Under the pieces are notes generated by a model. That model was not told the DNA's origin, did not search any database, and was given only the letters and a program-made list of their open reading frames with translations. The position numbers and the translations under genes were made by a program. Shown piece by piece: positions 62,226-64,000 of a stretch of 64,000 bases of DNA (positions are counted from its first letter, which is position 1; every line of letters begins with the position of its first letter). This DNA comes from Sequoia sempervirens (Eukaryota; Streptophyta; Pinopsida; Cupressales; Cupressaceae). The stretch is taken from assembly GCA_007258455.2 (NCBI GenBank), contig VDFB02270651.1, positions 496,359,179 to 496,423,178 on the forward strand. Direction: 5' to 3'.

Positions 62226-64000
62226 CCAATGTATTTTGAGGGAGAGACCTAAGGGAGAGTGTGTGTGAGAGAGGGGGTTGGAGTGAGAGAGAGTAGTTTA
62301 GGTAGGGTGGGAGGGAGTGACACCTAAGAGAGAGAGACTTGAGAGGGAGAGAGAGAAAGATAAAGACCTGAGAGAGGGAGTTGGGGTGAGAGAGAGAGAG
62401 AGAGAGAGACCCGAGAGAGGGAGTTGGGGTGAGAGAGAGAGAGACTTGAGAGGGGGGAGAGAGAGGGAGTGTGAGAGAGTGGGTTTGAATGAGAGAGAGT
62501 TGTCTAGGTAGGGTGGGAGGGAGTCATACTTGAGAGAGAGAGACTTGAGAGGGAGAGAGAGAGAGAGTTATCTAGTTAGGATGAGGGGGAGAGACCTGAG
62601 AGAGGGAGAGGGGTTGGGAGGGAAATTTTGAGGGAGAGACTTGAGAGAGAGAGAGTGGGAGACACCTGAGAGAGTGACTTGAGAGAGGGAGAGGGGTTGG
62701 GAGGGATATTTTGAGGGAGAGACCTGAGAGAGAGGGAGTGGGAGACACTTGAGAGAGTGACCTGAGAGAGAGATACCTGAGAGATAGAGAGAGATAAGAG
62801 GGAGAGAGAAAGATAAAGACCTAAGAGAGGGATTCAGAGTGAGAGAGAGTGAGAGAAAGACCTAAGAGGGAGAGAGAGAGAGAGGAGTGTGAGAGAGGGG
62901 GTTGGAGTGAGAGAGATTTGTCTAGGTAGGGTGGGAGGGAGTGAGACCTGAGAGAGAGAGAGCCTATTGTTAGAGAAAGAGAGTTATCTAGTTAGGATGG
63001 GAGGGAGATACCTGAGAGAGGGAGAGGGGTGTGAAGGATATTTTAAGGGAGAGACCTGAGAGAGAGGGAGTGTGAGACAGGGGTTGGAGTGAGAGGGAGT
63101 AGTCTAGGTAGCTTGGGAGGGAGTGAGGCCTGAGAGAGAGAGACTTGAGAAAGGGAGGGGTTGGGAGGGATATTTTGAGGGAGTGTGAGAGAGTGGAATA
63201 GAGTGAGAGAGAGTTGTCTAGGTAGGGTGGGAGGGAGTGAGACCTGAGAGAGAGAGAGACTTGAGAGGGAGAGAGAGAGAGAAAGAGAGATTTAACTAGT
63301 TATGGTGGGGGGAAGAGACTTGAGAGAGGGAGAGGGGTTGGGAGGGATATTTTGAGGGAGATACCTAAGAGAGAGGGAGTGGGAGACACTTGAGAGAGAG
63401 ATGAGAGGGAGAGAGAAAGATAAAGACCTAAGAGAGAGAATTGGAGTGAGAGAGAGGGAGTGTGAGAGAGGGGGTTGGAGTGATTTGTCTAGATAGGGTG
63501 GGAGGGAGTGAGACATGAGAGAGAGACTATTGATAGAGAAAGAGATTTATCTAGTTAGGATGGGAGGGAGAGAACTGAGAGAGAGGGAGTGTGAGAAAGG
63601 GGGTTGGAGTGAGAGAGATTTGTCTAGGTAGGGTGGGAGGGAGTGAGACCTAATAGAGAGAGACTATTGACAAACAAAGAGAGTTATCTAGTTAGGATGG
63701 GAGGGAGAGACCTAAGAGAGAGGGAGTGTGAGAGAGGGGTTGGAGTGTGAGAGAGTAGTATAGGTAGGGTGGGAGGGAGTGAGACCTGAGAGAGAGATAC
63801 TTGAGAGGGAGAGAGAGAGTTATCTATTTAGGGTGGGGGGAGAGACTTGAGAGAGGGAGAGCGGGTGGGAGGGATATTTTTAGGGAGAGAATTGAGAGAG
63901 AGGGAGAGAGAGAGGGAGTGGGAGACACCTGAGAGAGAGAGACTTGAGGGAGATACTTGAGAGGGAGAGAGACCTGAGAGAGAGAGACTTGAGAAGGAGA
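62226..64000. repeat. GA-rich complex satellite, continues past the window
   Basis: Purine-rich on the plus strand. The marker phrase 'tctaggtagggtgggaggga' recurs at about 62505, 62925, 63105, 63215, 63485, 63625 and 63755, with a second marker 'ttatctagttaggatggg' in between and 'gggatattttgaggga' in some units. Units are of irregular length, about 110-420 bp. The ORFs in it are artefacts. Confidence 0.93.

Overview
This is a nuclear plant window, most probably from a conifer or other gymnosperm. That is an inference from AT-rich, intron-poor sequence packed with old nested LTR retrotransposons and L1-type LINEs, from a TIR-NLR relic with a conifer-like N terminus, and from very long GA-rich satellite tracts mixed with TTTAGGG-like runs. 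Only one gene looks intact, an intronless RING-H2 gene of ATL type (32185-33285). Even it lacks the last zinc-binding cysteine. Nearly everything else is transposable-element sequence.

Region 1 (1-21615) is a stack of insertions inside insertions. A decayed minus-strand copia element (gag 16708-17111, PBS 17155-17166, LTR 17169-19856) was split by a plus-strand LTR element (3' part 3931-4476, LTR 4477-4601 plus 16433-16707). That LTR was split by a larger element with about 2.9 kb LTRs (4602-7544 and 9978-16432). The right LTR took in a TIR transposon (11927-14911), which itself holds a solo LTR (12410-14591). A further copia element (1-3930) and another related LTR (19861-21615) complete the block.

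Region 2 (21616-28420) is a stop-riddled L1-type LINE on the plus strand, cut by one member of each of two TIR transposon families. One of these carries a 1.6 kb GA/TTTAGGG satellite. Region 3 (28421-36652) holds a TIR-NLR pseudogene, a copia tail, the RING gene with its promoter and poly(A) signal, a hAT-type MITE with a perfect 8-bp target duplication, a Ty3/gypsy integrase relic, and a 1.28 kb repeat present on both sides of the RING gene.

Region 4 (36653-51366) is sparser. It has a possible unknown exon, two more TIR transposons, a FAD-monooxygenase-like pseudo-exon, a cluster of strong hairpins (44847-45277), a second LINE on the minus strand, a CCHC-type capsid/gag-like fragment, and a copia gag and PBS. 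Region 5 (51367-60475) is one complete 9.1 kb LTR retrotransposon with target duplication GAAAC. It has no recognisable pol, so it looks non-autonomous, and its LTRs carry an array of about ten palindromes. The window ends with a LINE fragment (60930-62030) and a GA-rich satellite running off the right edge.

The best candidates for something little described are the two TIR families, which share GGG termini and 4-bp target duplications, and the palindrome-studded non-autonomous LTR element. No multi-gene functional system is present.
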